44,758 nt of DNA from Chloroflexota bacterium (lineage in GTDB: Bacteria > Chloroflexota > Anaerolineae > Anaerolineales > Villigracilaceae), in the NCBI GenBank assembly GCA_021824575.1, contig JAKAKJ010000024.1, forward strand, positions 1 to 44,758, in the 5' to 3' direction. The notes under the pieces are model-generated. The model searched no databases, was not told the origin of the DNA, and was given only the letters and a program-made list of their open reading frames with translations. Position numbers and translations under genes: made by a program. Numbering within the stretch: the stretch's first letter is position 1; every line of letters begins with the position of its first letter. Shown here piece after piece: positions 1 to 7,337 of the stretch.

Positions 1-1
1 T

Positions 2-634
2 CTGATGCACGATGGCCGCGTGGATTACACAACGGACGGCTCCGGTTCAATCGAAGATATGAATTTTGTTGAGTTGGAAAAATTGGATGCCGCTTACAAA
101 TGGTCACCAGACCATGGCGAGACATTCCCGTTCCGCGGACAAAATATCACCGTCCCGACTCTGGCGGAGGCTTTTCGCACATTTCCTGACAAACGCTTCG
201 TTCTGGATGTCAAGCTGACGCGGGCCCATTTGGAGACTCAGCTCTGTGACCTGATCCGCCAAAATCACATGCAGGACAGAGTTGTTGTGGCGTCATTGTA
301 CGATGCCATTGTCAGCCGGTTTCGCCAGGCCTGTCCGGAAGTTGCCACAGCCGCTTCGTTTGGCGAGTTCTCCGATTTTGTGATTTTTGAACACAGCTAT
401 TTCAGCAAATGGATGTCGCCGGATTACGCGTCCCTGGAAGGTCCCTTTGACCCGACGGGAATGTACGGCGACTTCGTCCTCACAAGTGATTATGTCCAGC
501 GCGCGCACGCGATGAATGTCAAAGTTGAGCCGTTGACGAATGATCCGAGCCTGATGCGGCATTATGTTGACATCGGCGTGGACGGCATCATCACAGATCG
601 CCCCGATTTCTTGCTCAAGATATTGAATCGTTGA
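2..634 (+). CDS. Glycerophosphodiester phosphodiesterase family protein (5' partial)
   Basis: The reading frame is open from the window edge, so the N-terminus is missing. The visible part opens with HDGRVDYTTDGSGSIEDM, the family signature in which His-Asp and the following residues shape the metal and phosphodiester site. It is followed by the LEKLDA motif, a PTLAEAFRTFP helix and FVLDVK strand typical of the GDPD TIM barrel, and it ends with the usual GVDGIITDRPD motif. Such enzymes cleave glycerophosphodiesters to glycerol-3-phosphate and an alcohol. The last 211 or so residues of a protein of probably 240-300 are present. A strong hairpin with a T-run follows immediately. The family is secure; the substrate is not visible. 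Confidence 0.88.
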   Translation: MMHDGRVDYTTDGSGSIEDMNFVELEKLDAAYKWSPDHGETFPFRGQNITVPTLAEAFRTFPDKRFVLDVKLTRAHLETQLCDLIRQNHMQDRVVVASLYDAIVSRFRQACPEVATAASFGEFSDFVIFEHSYFSKWMSPDYASLEGPFDPTGMYGDFVLTSDYVQRAHAMNVKVEPLTNDPSLMRHYVDIGVDGIITDRPDFLLKILNR

Positions 635-654
635 AGATGTTCGCTTGAAAATAA

Positions 655-687
655 AGGTCACGCTGAAAGCGTGACCTCCTTTTTTTA
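655..687. terminator. Bidirectional intrinsic terminator between GDPD gene and speE
   Basis: A perfect 9-bp stem (AGGTCACGC / GCGTGACCT) with a TGAAA loop is followed by a T-run at 680-687 on the plus strand. An A-rich stretch lies on the other side, so it can serve both the plus-strand phosphodiesterase gene and the convergent speE, whose stop codon lies at the edge of the T-run. Confidence 0.85.
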
Positions 688-1515
688 TCCGTACAATTCT
701 TTTCTAAAAAATTCCGGCAAGGCAAATGCCGCTTGATGAACATCAGGATTGATGTAATTGTTGATCCCCGGCGGATACGGATTCTTCAACCCATTTTCCC
801 ATGGCGTATCTGAAACATACATAAAACCGATCCCGCCGCCGGGATAGGTTGGGATGTGGGCGTAATAATACGCGGGATTCTTCGCCAGCGCTTTGGCTGA
901 TTTGTAAATCTGTTTTATTAATTCAGCATCGAAGAAAGGCTGTTCGCATTGCGTGGACGCCGCGCCGCCGGGCGTCAGCGCGCGAACCATCCGCTTGTAA
1001 AAATCATCCGAAAATAATCGCTCTGCCATGCCGATGGGATCGGTTGTGTCTGAGATGATGACGTCAAACTGTCGGGGGTTTTCTTCGAGAAATCCAAAGG
1101 CGTCGCGGACGATCAATTTGGCGCGCGGATCCGCCCACGGGTCCCCGAAGGACGCGGAAAAATATTGTCGCGACAAATCCACGACGCGTTGATCCAGTTC
1201 GCAGACCACCGCTTCCTCCACGGACGGATAGCGGAGCGCCTGCTGCAATGAGCCTCCGTCACCTCCGCCGACGATCAACACGCGCTTTGGCTTGCCAACC
1301 GCCAGCATTGGCACATGGACAAGCATCTCGTGATAGCCGCTGTTATCGCGCTCGGTCAGCTGGATGATGCCATCGAGGACCAGTGCATTGCCGAAGAACT
1401 CGGTTTCAAAGATCTGGATGTGCTGGTATTGCGTTTGTTCGTCTGCAAGAATTTTTTTAACGCGAAGACTTTTGCGATAGTAAGGATGCAGTTCTTCTGT
1501 GAACCAATTGTTCAT
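685..1515 (-). CDS. speE: Spermidine synthase (polyamine aminopropyltransferase)
   Basis: The 276-residue protein transfers the aminopropyl group of decarboxylated S-adenosylmethionine to putrescine in the cytoplasm. It opens with WFTEELHPYYRKSLRVK, carries the GGGDGGSLQQALRY nucleotide-binding loop and the DTTDPIG segment with the catalytic Asp, and has TQCEQPFF in the C-terminal half. All are hallmarks of SpeE, and the length is typical. It starts only 6 nt after the speD stop codon and has an AGGGAC ribosome-binding site, so the two form an operon. The combination supplies both the aminopropyl donor and the transferase. The exact amine acceptor cannot be read from sequence. Confidence 0.95.
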   Translation of the reverse strand: MNNWFTEELHPYYRKSLRVKKILADEQTQYQHIQIFETEFFGNALVLDGIIQLTERDNSGYHEMLVHVPMLAVGKPKRVLIVGGGDGGSLQQALRYPSVEEAVVCELDQRVVDLSRQYFSASFGDPWADPRAKLIVRDAFGFLEENPRQFDVIISDTTDPIGMAERLFSDDFYKRMVRALTPGGAASTQCEQPFFDAELIKQIYKSAKALAKNPAYYYAHIPTYPGGGIGFMYVSDTPWENGLKNPYPPGINNYINPDVHQAAFALPEFFRKELYG

Positions 1516-1521
1516 GTGTCC

Positions 1522-1911
1522 CTATACCGTGACAGTTGTCAACAGGGCGGGTTCGACATCCGCGTCCCGGTCCAGTTTGCGGACTGAAAAATTGTCCGCG
1601 CCGAGCGCAGATTTGATTTGCTGGATCAGCGGTAAAAGGTCCTTGCCGATCGCACAGGTGAACAGGTCAACAGCGCAGTAGCCGTATTCAGGCCAGGCAT
1701 GCAAGCTTGCATGCGACTCTGCGAGAAGCAAAAAGCAAGTAAAGCCGTGCGGGCTGAACTTGTAAAAGCCCTCGTCCACAACCGTGAGGCCGCTTTCATG
1801 CACAGCCTTCGAAAACAGTGAGCGGACTCTTTCGCTGTCCATCAGCAGCTGCCGGTTGCAGTTGGAGAGATCGCAAATGTAATGCTCTCCAAGTTTCAAA
1901 GTCGCGTTCAC
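1522..1911 (-). CDS. speD: S-adenosylmethionine decarboxylase proenzyme
   Basis: This 129-residue protein is a prokaryotic-type AdoMet decarboxylase. It shows the self-cleavage motif ESHASLHAWPEYGYCAVDLFTC at roughly residues 65-85. In that family cleavage occurs between Glu and Ser, turning the Ser into the pyruvoyl cofactor. The His and Cys needed for processing and catalysis are present. The start is GTG with GGAGGTG just upstream. It is the first gene of the speD-speE operon and provides decarboxylated AdoMet for speE. The C-terminal tail is slightly longer than that of minimal family members. Confidence 0.95.
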   Translation of the reverse strand: MNATLKLGEHYICDLSNCNRQLLMDSERVRSLFSKAVHESGLTVVDEGFYKFSPHGFTCFLLLAESHASLHAWPEYGYCAVDLFTCAIGKDLLPLIQQIKSALGADNFSVRKLDRDADVEPALLTTVTV

Positions 1912-2045
1912 TCACACCTCCATGAATTAAGTTAAAAAGATAAAGAACCCATCCGAAAACATAAGAATTAAATTTCACTCGATCTGCAAGATGTTGGCCT
2001 TGCATAACGCGTGAAACCGTCTTCGGATAGACTCTCTAGGCCGCA

Positions 2046-2073
2046 TTTATACTATTTTCTCTGTGAATGTCAA
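2046..2073 (-). promoter_or_regulatory. Sigma-70-type promoter of speD-speE
   Basis: On the minus strand TTGACA (2068-2073) and TATAAA (2046-2051) are separated by 16 bp. The transcript would start near 2039, giving a leader of about 128 nt before the speD GTG. That leader contains a small GCAAG/CTTGC hairpin but no riboswitch that I recognise. Confidence 0.7.
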
Positions 2074-2091
2074 TCTCTGACTGTCACAATT

Positions 2092-2121
2092 TTGTCACGG
2101 CAAAACCTGATGCGGTATACT
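2092..2121 (+). promoter_or_regulatory. Promoter of hemW, divergent from speD
   Basis: TTGTCA (2092-2097) and TATACT (2116-2121) have an 18-bp spacer. The expected start point near 2128 lies only about 7 nt before the hemW ATG, so the mRNA would be almost leaderless. The hexamers interleave with the divergent speD promoter. Confidence 0.55.
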
Positions 2122-2134
2122 GCATTCTTCCGTC

Positions 2135-3358
2135 ATGAAATATTCCCTTTATTTTCACATCCCATTCTGCGCGCATCGCTGCGCGTATTGTGATTTCAAC
2201 ACGTACGCGGGGCAAGAGGATTCCATTTCCGCGTATGTGGATGCGCTGTGTAGAGAGATTGAATTTGTGGGTTCCGGTTTCCCCTCTCCCAGCGGGAGAG
2301 GGGACAGGGGCGAGGGGGATAAAGTTCACACCATTTTCTTTGGCGGCGGGACGCCGTCGCTGCTTTCGCCAAAACAATTTGAATCGATCTTTCAAGCGAT
2401 TCACAACGATTTTGAATTAACGGAAGATGCCGAGGTCACAATCGAAGCAAATCCCGGCACGGTTTCGTTCGATGATTTAAAGGCGCTTCATTCGCTTGGA
2501 ATCAATCGCATCAGCTTCGGAGTTCAATCGGCCAATGCGGAAGAACTCCACATGCTGGAACGCGCTCACAACTTCTTTGATGTGATCGAGGCGGTCAGGT
2601 CCGCGCGCAAGGCGGGATTCGCTAATCTGAATCTCGACTTGATCTATGGCTTGCCGGAACAAACCCTGACGAGCTGGCGGACGACCGTTCAACGTATCTT
2701 GGATTTGCACCCTGAGCATATCTCCGCCTACGCGCTGACCCTCGAGCATGGCACGCCGTTTGGACGCTGGTCGGCGCGCGGGCTTCTGCCAATCCCCGAT
2801 CCCGATCTCGCCGCGGATATGTATGAGTGGGCAAGCGAAGTATTCGAAACCGCGGGTTATATTCAATACGAAATTTCAAATTGGGCGAAACCGAATCGAG
2901 AGTGCATCCATAACCTGCAATACTGGCGCGGACTTCCGTATCTTGGGTTGGGCGCGGGGGCGCATGGATATGCCAATGGTTATCGTTACTCGAATGTGCT
3001 GAGAATCAAGACGTACATTGAGAGACTGAATACTGACCGCTGGTCACTGAATACTGATTTCCCGCTTTCTCCGGCAGTTGTGAATCATCATCGTCAAACC
3101 GCGCAGGATGACATGTCCGAATACATGATGACCGGGCTGAGATTGACGCGCGAGGGAATTGCCGTGCCCGCTTTCCGTCAAAGATTCGGGCGCGAATTGT
3201 TGGAAGTTTATTCAAAGGAAATTCAAGATTTGATCCGGCTTGGTTTGCTCGAATGGCACAGCGAGACTTCCGAAGGGTTGAGTTCTTCGGAAGTCTTGAG
3301 ATTGACAAGGTGGGGCCGTTTATTAGGCAATCAGGTTTTCATGCGTTTTATTGAGTAG
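2135..3358 (+). CDS. hemW: Radical SAM HemW-type protein (coproporphyrinogen III oxidase-like)
   Basis: The 407-residue protein begins YSLYFHIPFCAHRCAYCDF, with the CxxxCxxC cluster motif of radical SAM enzymes. It also has FFGGGTPSLL, EANPGTV, RISFGVQS, NLDLIYGLP and a C-terminal HemN-like domain, matching HemW. HemW proteins bind heme and act in heme delivery; they are often misannotated as oxygen-independent coproporphyrinogen oxidase. Two dispersed repeat units sit inside the gene without breaking the frame, one before the GGGTPS strand and one after RYSNVLRIKTYIE. Both lie in variable loops and make the protein about 20 residues longer than usual. Divergent from speD. Confidence 0.9.
   Translation: MKYSLYFHIPFCAHRCAYCDFNTYAGQEDSISAYVDALCREIEFVGSGFPSPSGRGDRGEGDKVHTIFFGGGTPSLLSPKQFESIFQAIHNDFELTEDAEVTIEANPGTVSFDDLKALHSLGINRISFGVQSANAEELHMLERAHNFFDVIEAVRSARKAGFANLNLDLIYGLPEQTLTSWRTTVQRILDLHPEHISAYALTLEHGTPFGRWSARGLLPIPDPDLAADMYEWASEVFETAGYIQYEISNWAKPNRECIHNLQYWRGLPYLGLGAGAHGYANGYRYSNVLRIKTYIERLNTDRWSLNTDFPLSPAVVNHHRQTAQDDMSEYMMTGLRLTREGIAVPAFRQRFGRELLEVYSKEIQDLIRLGLLEWHSETSEGLSSSEVLRLTRWGRLLGNQVFMRFIE
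2281..2319 (+). repeat. Palindromic G/C-rich dispersed repeat inside hemW
   Basis: Arms CCCCTCTCCC (2281-2290) and GGGAGAGGGG (2294-2303) form a perfect 10-bp stem, followed by a purine-rich ACAGGGGCGAGGGGG tail. It is translated as a Ser/Gly/Arg-rich stretch (PSPSGRGDRGEGD) that has no counterpart in typical HemW proteins. From memory, this kind of sequence is a common intergenic repeat in several bacterial phyla. Confidence 0.7.
3025..3057 (+). repeat. Short direct repeat unit inside hemW
   Basis: ACTGAATACTGA occurs twice exactly (3025-3036 and 3046-3057) with a 21-nt period, that is seven codons. It encodes LNTDRWSLNTD in a loop after the conserved core. The composition differs from the surrounding coding sequence and resembles intergenic repeat units. 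Confidence 0.6.
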
Positions 3359-3395
3359 CAAAAGTGGGTACCTGCTTCGTTTTTGCTATTGAAAA

Positions 3396-4496
3396 TTAGT
3401 ACAGGATTACTTCACACCAGCAAGTATCCTGATGCCATATATACCATTGACCGGTACACCACGGCGGCGGCTGGCAAACGGGCGGCGGGGGCAAACCCGG
3501 CGTTACCGGTTGTCCTGGTTTTTTGGTTGGCGGTTCTTCGGTTGGGCAGATTAGCGGTTCATATCCGGTTGATTTGAAGCCAAACGCGGCACGGCAGGTA
3601 CTGTCCATTGAATACAAAGCTTTGATTGGATATTCGCTGTTATCGGTCTGCGGCGAACCGGCTTCGGCGATGGTATAACGGTCGTTATAACTGAACATCT
3701 CCGGTTTCTTCAAACTGGCATCTGCCCAAACACTCCACATGAAACTCTTGCCCGGCAAGGTCCGCTTGAACGCGAACTCGACTGTGTTTGCATTCTTCGG
3801 GTCAATTCTGACCCACGCCAAATCGGGATCATCTCCTTTGCCTTGGTCGAAGATGATGTTGTCGTATCCGTTGCCAGAGAACGGCGCATCGGATTGTTCA
3901 GTGGAAAGCCCGGCGCTGTCGTGGTTGGCGTCCGCGTAAACGGTGATGCCGCTTGTGGTCCAGGTCGTAGTATATGGCGGCTGCGCCCAGATCAGGTATT
4001 CGCCAAAGCCGTCTTTTTGTTGATCCAGTTCCACGCCGTAATCAATGTTCAGCGGATCGTTCGGGTTGGTGCCGATCAATTCAATGAAAACGTAATTCCA
4101 GTTGTCATCGGATGTGATGCGGAAGCGTTCGATGTCCACGTTGGGCAGATAGGTCATATCCGTTTGCGTAAAGGGACGTTCGAGGCGGTTGAGCCGGTAT
4201 ACGTCACCGTATGGCGCGCGGTGTTCTGGCCCGGTTCCTGAAGACTCAACATCGTAGTTGATGTTGCCTGCCAATGAAACATGGTTGGGCGTCATCAAAT
4301 GCGTGACCACGTAGGTTGGAGTTTCAGATGGCGCGGGCGGTGGGGATGTGGCAGTATCAGTCGGGCTTTGACTTTGGCTTGCAAGAATCGTTGTTGGAAC
4401 GGCGGGCGGCGTATTGGCTGGCGCAGGCATATTGCAGGACAGCACAATCAACAACACGATCACCGCCCCGAAGTAAACGTGCCTATGCTTACTCAT
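3396..4496 (-). CDS. Lipoprotein with conserved beta-rich domain (tandem paralogue 1)
   Basis: The start at 4496 is chosen because GGAGAGGAAGGA lies just upstream; an upstream in-frame ATG is possible but lacks this. The 366-residue product starts MSKHRHVYFGAVIVLLIVLSC, a lipoprotein signal with a lipobox Cys. A Thr/Pro/Ser-rich stalk follows (about residues 25-65), then a folded domain containing SSGTGPEHRAPYGD, WAQPPYTTTWTT and FDQGKGDDPDLAWVRIDPK, and a Pro- and Cys-rich C-terminus. It closely resembles the next gene over the whole folded domain, so the pair arose by tandem duplication. I do not recognise the domain; a secreted, surface-attached role is inferred. Confidence 0.8.
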   Translation of the reverse strand: MSKHRHVYFGAVIVLLIVLSCNMPAPANTPPAVPTTILASQSQSPTDTATSPPPAPSETPTYVVTHLMTPNHVSLAGNINYDVESSGTGPEHRAPYGDVYRLNRLERPFTQTDMTYLPNVDIERFRITSDDNWNYVFIELIGTNPNDPLNIDYGVELDQQKDGFGEYLIWAQPPYTTTWTTSGITVYADANHDSAGLSTEQSDAPFSGNGYDNIIFDQGKGDDPDLAWVRIDPKNANTVEFAFKRTLPGKSFMWSVWADASLKKPEMFSYNDRYTIAEAGSPQTDNSEYPIKALYSMDSTCRAAFGFKSTGYEPLICPTEEPPTKKPGQPVTPGLPPPPVCQPPPWCTGQWYIWHQDTCWCEVILY

Positions 4497-4579
4497 TGTG
4501 TCCTTCCTCTCCATGAAAATTATCCGCCTTTCGAGAGTCGGATTCAAGTAGGATAGGACTTATGGGCGATGGTCGCTAG

Positions 4580-4613
4580 CACAACGGCGAAGCCATTCGG
4601 CTTCGCCGTTGTG
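4580..4613 (-). terminator. Strong hairpin downstream of lipoprotein paralogue 2
   Basis: A perfect 15-bp stem (CACAACGGCGAAGCC with its complement) and an ATTC loop lie between the stop codon of the upstream lipoprotein gene and the start of the second. No clear T-run follows, so it may act as an mRNA 3' stabiliser or a partial terminator rather than a classical one. Confidence 0.55.
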
Positions 4614-4636
4614 AAGAAGTCGTTGTAGATTCTGTG

Positions 4637-5743
4637 TTACGGGATCACATAACAGGTACAGGCAGCGGGATTGAAGACCATTCCCTTGGCATTGCATATT
4701 GCATCGCTTAATTGGCAGGCGGGCGGCGGCGTTGCGCCTGGCGTCTTTGGCTTTTTGACTGGCGGCGGCGCGTTGCTTGGGCAAATGTGCGGCTCATATC
4801 CGGTTGGTTTGAAACCATACGCGGCCCAACAAGTATTGTCCACCGCATAAATCGCCTTGATCGGATACTGGACAGTTCCAGCAATGGGCGAACCTGCTTG
4901 TGCGAACGTGAACCGGTCGTTGTAGTTGAACTTCGATGGATCCTTCAAACCGGCGTCAGCCCACGCGCCCCACATGAACGAGTGGCTTGCCAGTGAAGTC
5001 TTGAATGCAAACTCAATGATTGTTGAATCTTTTGGATCAATTCTTACCCAGGCAAGATCAGGATCGCTGCCCTTCCCCTGATCGAAGATGACGGTTTCAT
5101 ATCCATCGCCCGGATAAGGCGCGCCAGTTGACGTGTTGGCGTCTGATTTCTCGGGCGACGCGCCGCCAGTGTCGTGGTTGGGATCGGTGTACACTTTGAC
5201 GCCATTGGTTGTCCAGGTTGTTGTATAAGGCGGCTGTGCCCAGACCAAAGTGTCACCAAAACCGTCTTTGTTTTTGTTCAGCTCAACGCCGTAATCAATG
5301 TTAATGGGATCGTTTGGGTTATTTCCAATCAAACCGATGAAGACGTAATACCATGTTCCATCGGTGCTGATCTGAAAAGTTGTTATATCCAAATTTGGAA
5401 CATAAGTCATATCCGATTGCGTGAATGGCCGCTCGAAAAGATTGAGATCGTACGCGTCGCCATAGGGCGCGCGGTGCTCCGGGCCGGTTCCAGATGAATC
5501 AACATCGTAGTTGAGTGTGCCTGTTGGGCTTACATCCGATGGCATGAGTTGATGAAGAACGGGTGGCGCGGTTGCTGTATCTGTTGCAGAAGGCGGCTGC
5601 GTGGAGGCAGCAGATACATTCCCTGAATTCGATTGTGGTTGGATGGTCGGCGGAACGGCGGTCGCGGAAGGCAGATTGCATGCAAACACAGCAACGATAA
5701 GGATCAACAGCAAATAGATAAAACGAGGCAATGCCTTTGGCAT
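4637..5743 (-). CDS. Lipoprotein with conserved beta-rich domain (tandem paralogue 2)
   Basis: This 368-residue protein starts MPKALPRFIYLLLILIVAVF followed by ACNLPS, a lipoprotein signal peptide with lipobox Cys. A low-complexity Ser/Thr/Pro stalk follows. The folded domain shares with its neighbour the motifs SSGTGPEHRAPYGD, RPFTQ-DMTY-PN-DI, NPNDP-NIDYGVEL, WAQPPYTTTWTT and FDQGKG-DPDLAWVRIDPK. An AAGGAG ribosome-binding site precedes the ATG. The C-terminal tail has paired Cys residues that could form a disulfide. Function is unknown. The two genes are separated by a hairpin and are probably transcribed together. Confidence 0.82.
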   Translation of the reverse strand: MPKALPRFIYLLLILIVAVFACNLPSATAVPPTIQPQSNSGNVSAASTQPPSATDTATAPPVLHQLMPSDVSPTGTLNYDVDSSGTGPEHRAPYGDAYDLNLFERPFTQSDMTYVPNLDITTFQISTDGTWYYVFIGLIGNNPNDPINIDYGVELNKNKDGFGDTLVWAQPPYTTTWTTNGVKVYTDPNHDTGGASPEKSDANTSTGAPYPGDGYETVIFDQGKGSDPDLAWVRIDPKDSTIIEFAFKTSLASHSFMWGAWADAGLKDPSKFNYNDRFTFAQAGSPIAGTVQYPIKAIYAVDNTCWAAYGFKPTGYEPHICPSNAPPPVKKPKTPGATPPPACQLSDAICNAKGMVFNPAACTCYVIP

Positions 5744-5808
5744 GGCAGGCTCCTTTCCTTTGGCTGCAATCCATTATGCGATTGTTGATAACCGCCTGCA
5801 AGAGTACT

Positions 5809-6732
5809 TTAGGCGGATGGGATGATGGATTGCATGATCCTCGGTGTGATCCCTGTCAAATCGGTCAACCCGGACGAGAAAGCGGCGCGTGCCTTCGATG
5901 AGCCGATCAGCAGTCCCGGCACTTTCGCATCTGTGTGCCGCCGCGTGGACAAGTCTTCCATGTTGCCATGATCGGATGTGATGAGAATCAAACCTTCACC
6001 ATCGTTCCAGGTTTCTGTCAAGCCGCTGAGCACGCCATCGAATGTTTCAAGTTGTTCGATAGCCCATTTCGTATCCTGTTTATGACCTGCATAATCGCTG
6101 GCCCAATATTCGAAAAGCGAAAAATCGTATTGACCTGCCAATTGAGATAACTTCTTGCCCGCATCATGCGGATTCAAAACCGGCGCATCTGGAAAGCCTA
6201 GCATGCCTGTCCATCCTGCGCCTGTGAAATCCGCAGACATTGCGCGGCCTGCATAGAAATCATCTTTTGTGAATAGAGGTAACCCTGCAGACGTGACCGC
6301 GAGTGGAATCGCAGAATATAAGCGCTTGCCCGAATCCACGCCGTGGAAATAACGCGGCGGATACGCGTTGAGCAAAGCGGCAGATTTGCCAGCTTTTGTT
6401 AATTGCGAAAATAGATTTCCGTTGAGCAAATATTTTGCCACCGCTGGGTTTGGCTTTGGTCCATAATGCTCGCCGATCTCCGCGGGAACATTGATTCCGG
6501 TTAGTAAAACTGCTTGCCCCGTTGCAGACTGCGGAAGTCCGTTCACGCCAAGCGCCGCGTCAAGCGGAAGCAATGTTGCGCGCCTGCCAACAAATGGCGC
6601 AGAGGCGGCCAATAATTTATGACCGCCTAATAGGTTTTCGAGTACGGGCATGTGGGCGCGGGCGAACGGATTAATTTCGGGATTGTCAGCGCCAAGCCCA
6701 ACGCCATCGAGGAAGATGAATAAGACACGCAT
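5809..6732 (-). CDS. Alkaline-phosphatase-superfamily metalloenzyme (phosphoglycerate-mutase-like)
   Basis: The 307-residue protein starts MRVLFIFLDGVGLG, where the Asp is a metal ligand in this superfamily. SATGQAVLLTG (about residue 68) gives the position of the nucleophile, and GHKQDTKWAIEQ and TSDHGNMED supply the remaining His and Asp metal ligands. It is much shorter than the roughly 510-residue independent phosphoglycerate mutase and lacks its inserted transferase domain. It is therefore better called a PglZ/GpmI-like metalloenzyme whose substrate is unknown. No signal peptide is seen. It lies downstream of a methyltransferase and the thioredoxin gene on the same strand. Confidence 0.8.
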   Translation of the reverse strand: MRVLFIFLDGVGLGADNPEINPFARAHMPVLENLLGGHKLLAASAPFVGRRATLLPLDAALGVNGLPQSATGQAVLLTGINVPAEIGEHYGPKPNPAVAKYLLNGNLFSQLTKAGKSAALLNAYPPRYFHGVDSGKRLYSAIPLAVTSAGLPLFTKDDFYAGRAMSADFTGAGWTGMLGFPDAPVLNPHDAGKKLSQLAGQYDFSLFEYWASDYAGHKQDTKWAIEQLETFDGVLSGLTETWNDGEGLILITSDHGNMEDLSTRRHTDAKVPGLLIGSSKARAAFSSGLTDLTGITPRIMQSIIPSA

Positions 6733-6751
6733 TTTGATTTACCGTTAATTG

Positions 6752-6780
6752 GTAGGGGCACAGCGACGCTGTGCCCCTAC
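6752..6780. repeat. Perfect 29-nt palindrome (dispersed repeat)
   Basis: Fourteen-base arms (GTAGGGGCACAGCG and its exact complement) surround one central base. It lies between two minus-strand genes, and its end provides the TAG stop of the methyltransferase gene. It can form a very stable hairpin in the transcript. Its G/C-rich style matches other dispersed repeats in the window. Confidence 0.8.
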
Positions 6781-7337
6781 GATTTCTGATACAAAAACCA
6801 CGCGGACGATCTTTCGCGTTTATCCCAGCCGTCCTTGCGCGAGAGCAGATGAAAGCCTTGGGCTTGGATTAAGTCTAAATCTGCCGCGGCCAGCCCCGAT
6901 CCGGTTTGATGCGGGTCGGACTTAAAGAATCCATACATCAACCAGTGTCCGCCCGAAGCGAGGACTCGATTTAGTTGATCAAGGTAAGCCGGCCGATTCT
7001 CCACTCCATGAAAGCAGCCCAGGTCGAGTGCCAAATCAAACGGGCCAATGATTCCATGTAATTTGGTTGCGTCGCCAACTTGCAAAACTGCGTTCACGTT
7101 TGCCTTTTGCGTTTTATGTTTTGCAATTTGAATCGCGCGCGGCGCGAAATCAATTCCAGTAACCTGCCATCCATGTTGGGCTAGTGTCACAACATTTGTT
7201 CCCGTGCCGCAGCCGATGTCAATTGCGCGGCCTGCTGGATGTTCGGCGATGAAATCAAAAAGTTCTGGAGGAGTAATGCCGCTGTCCCATGGCGGACGAC
7301 GATAATACCAAAAATTGAAATTGAGTCGGCGAAGCAT
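6777..7337 (-). CDS. Class I SAM-dependent methyltransferase
   Basis: The protein of 186 residues carries the SAM-binding loop AIDIGCGTGTNVVTLAQHGW, the GIDFAPRAI acidic strand, and DLALDLGCFHGV as motif IV. This is a compact class I methyltransferase of the TehB/UbiE-like style. The start is set at 7337 because the ATG overlaps the TAA of the upstream thioredoxin gene (TAATG), a translational coupling arrangement. A longer frame upstream merely runs through that gene. The substrate cannot be predicted. Its stop codon is donated by the palindromic repeat that follows. Confidence 0.85.
   Translation of the reverse strand: MLRRLNFNFWYYRRPPWDSGITPPELFDFIAEHPAGRAIDIGCGTGTNVVTLAQHGWQVTGIDFAPRAIQIAKHKTQKANVNAVLQVGDATKLHGIIGPFDLALDLGCFHGVENRPAYLDQLNRVLASGGHWLMYGFFKSDPHQTGSGLAAADLDLIQAQGFHLLSRKDGWDKRERSSAWFLYQKS

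Noticed and set aside
1796-2005. 69-codon minus-strand frame in the speD leader that overlaps speD, as a possible regulatory upstream frame
   Set aside because: It continues far into speD in another frame, has no ribosome-binding site and shows no codon bias expected of polyamine control; most likely chance.
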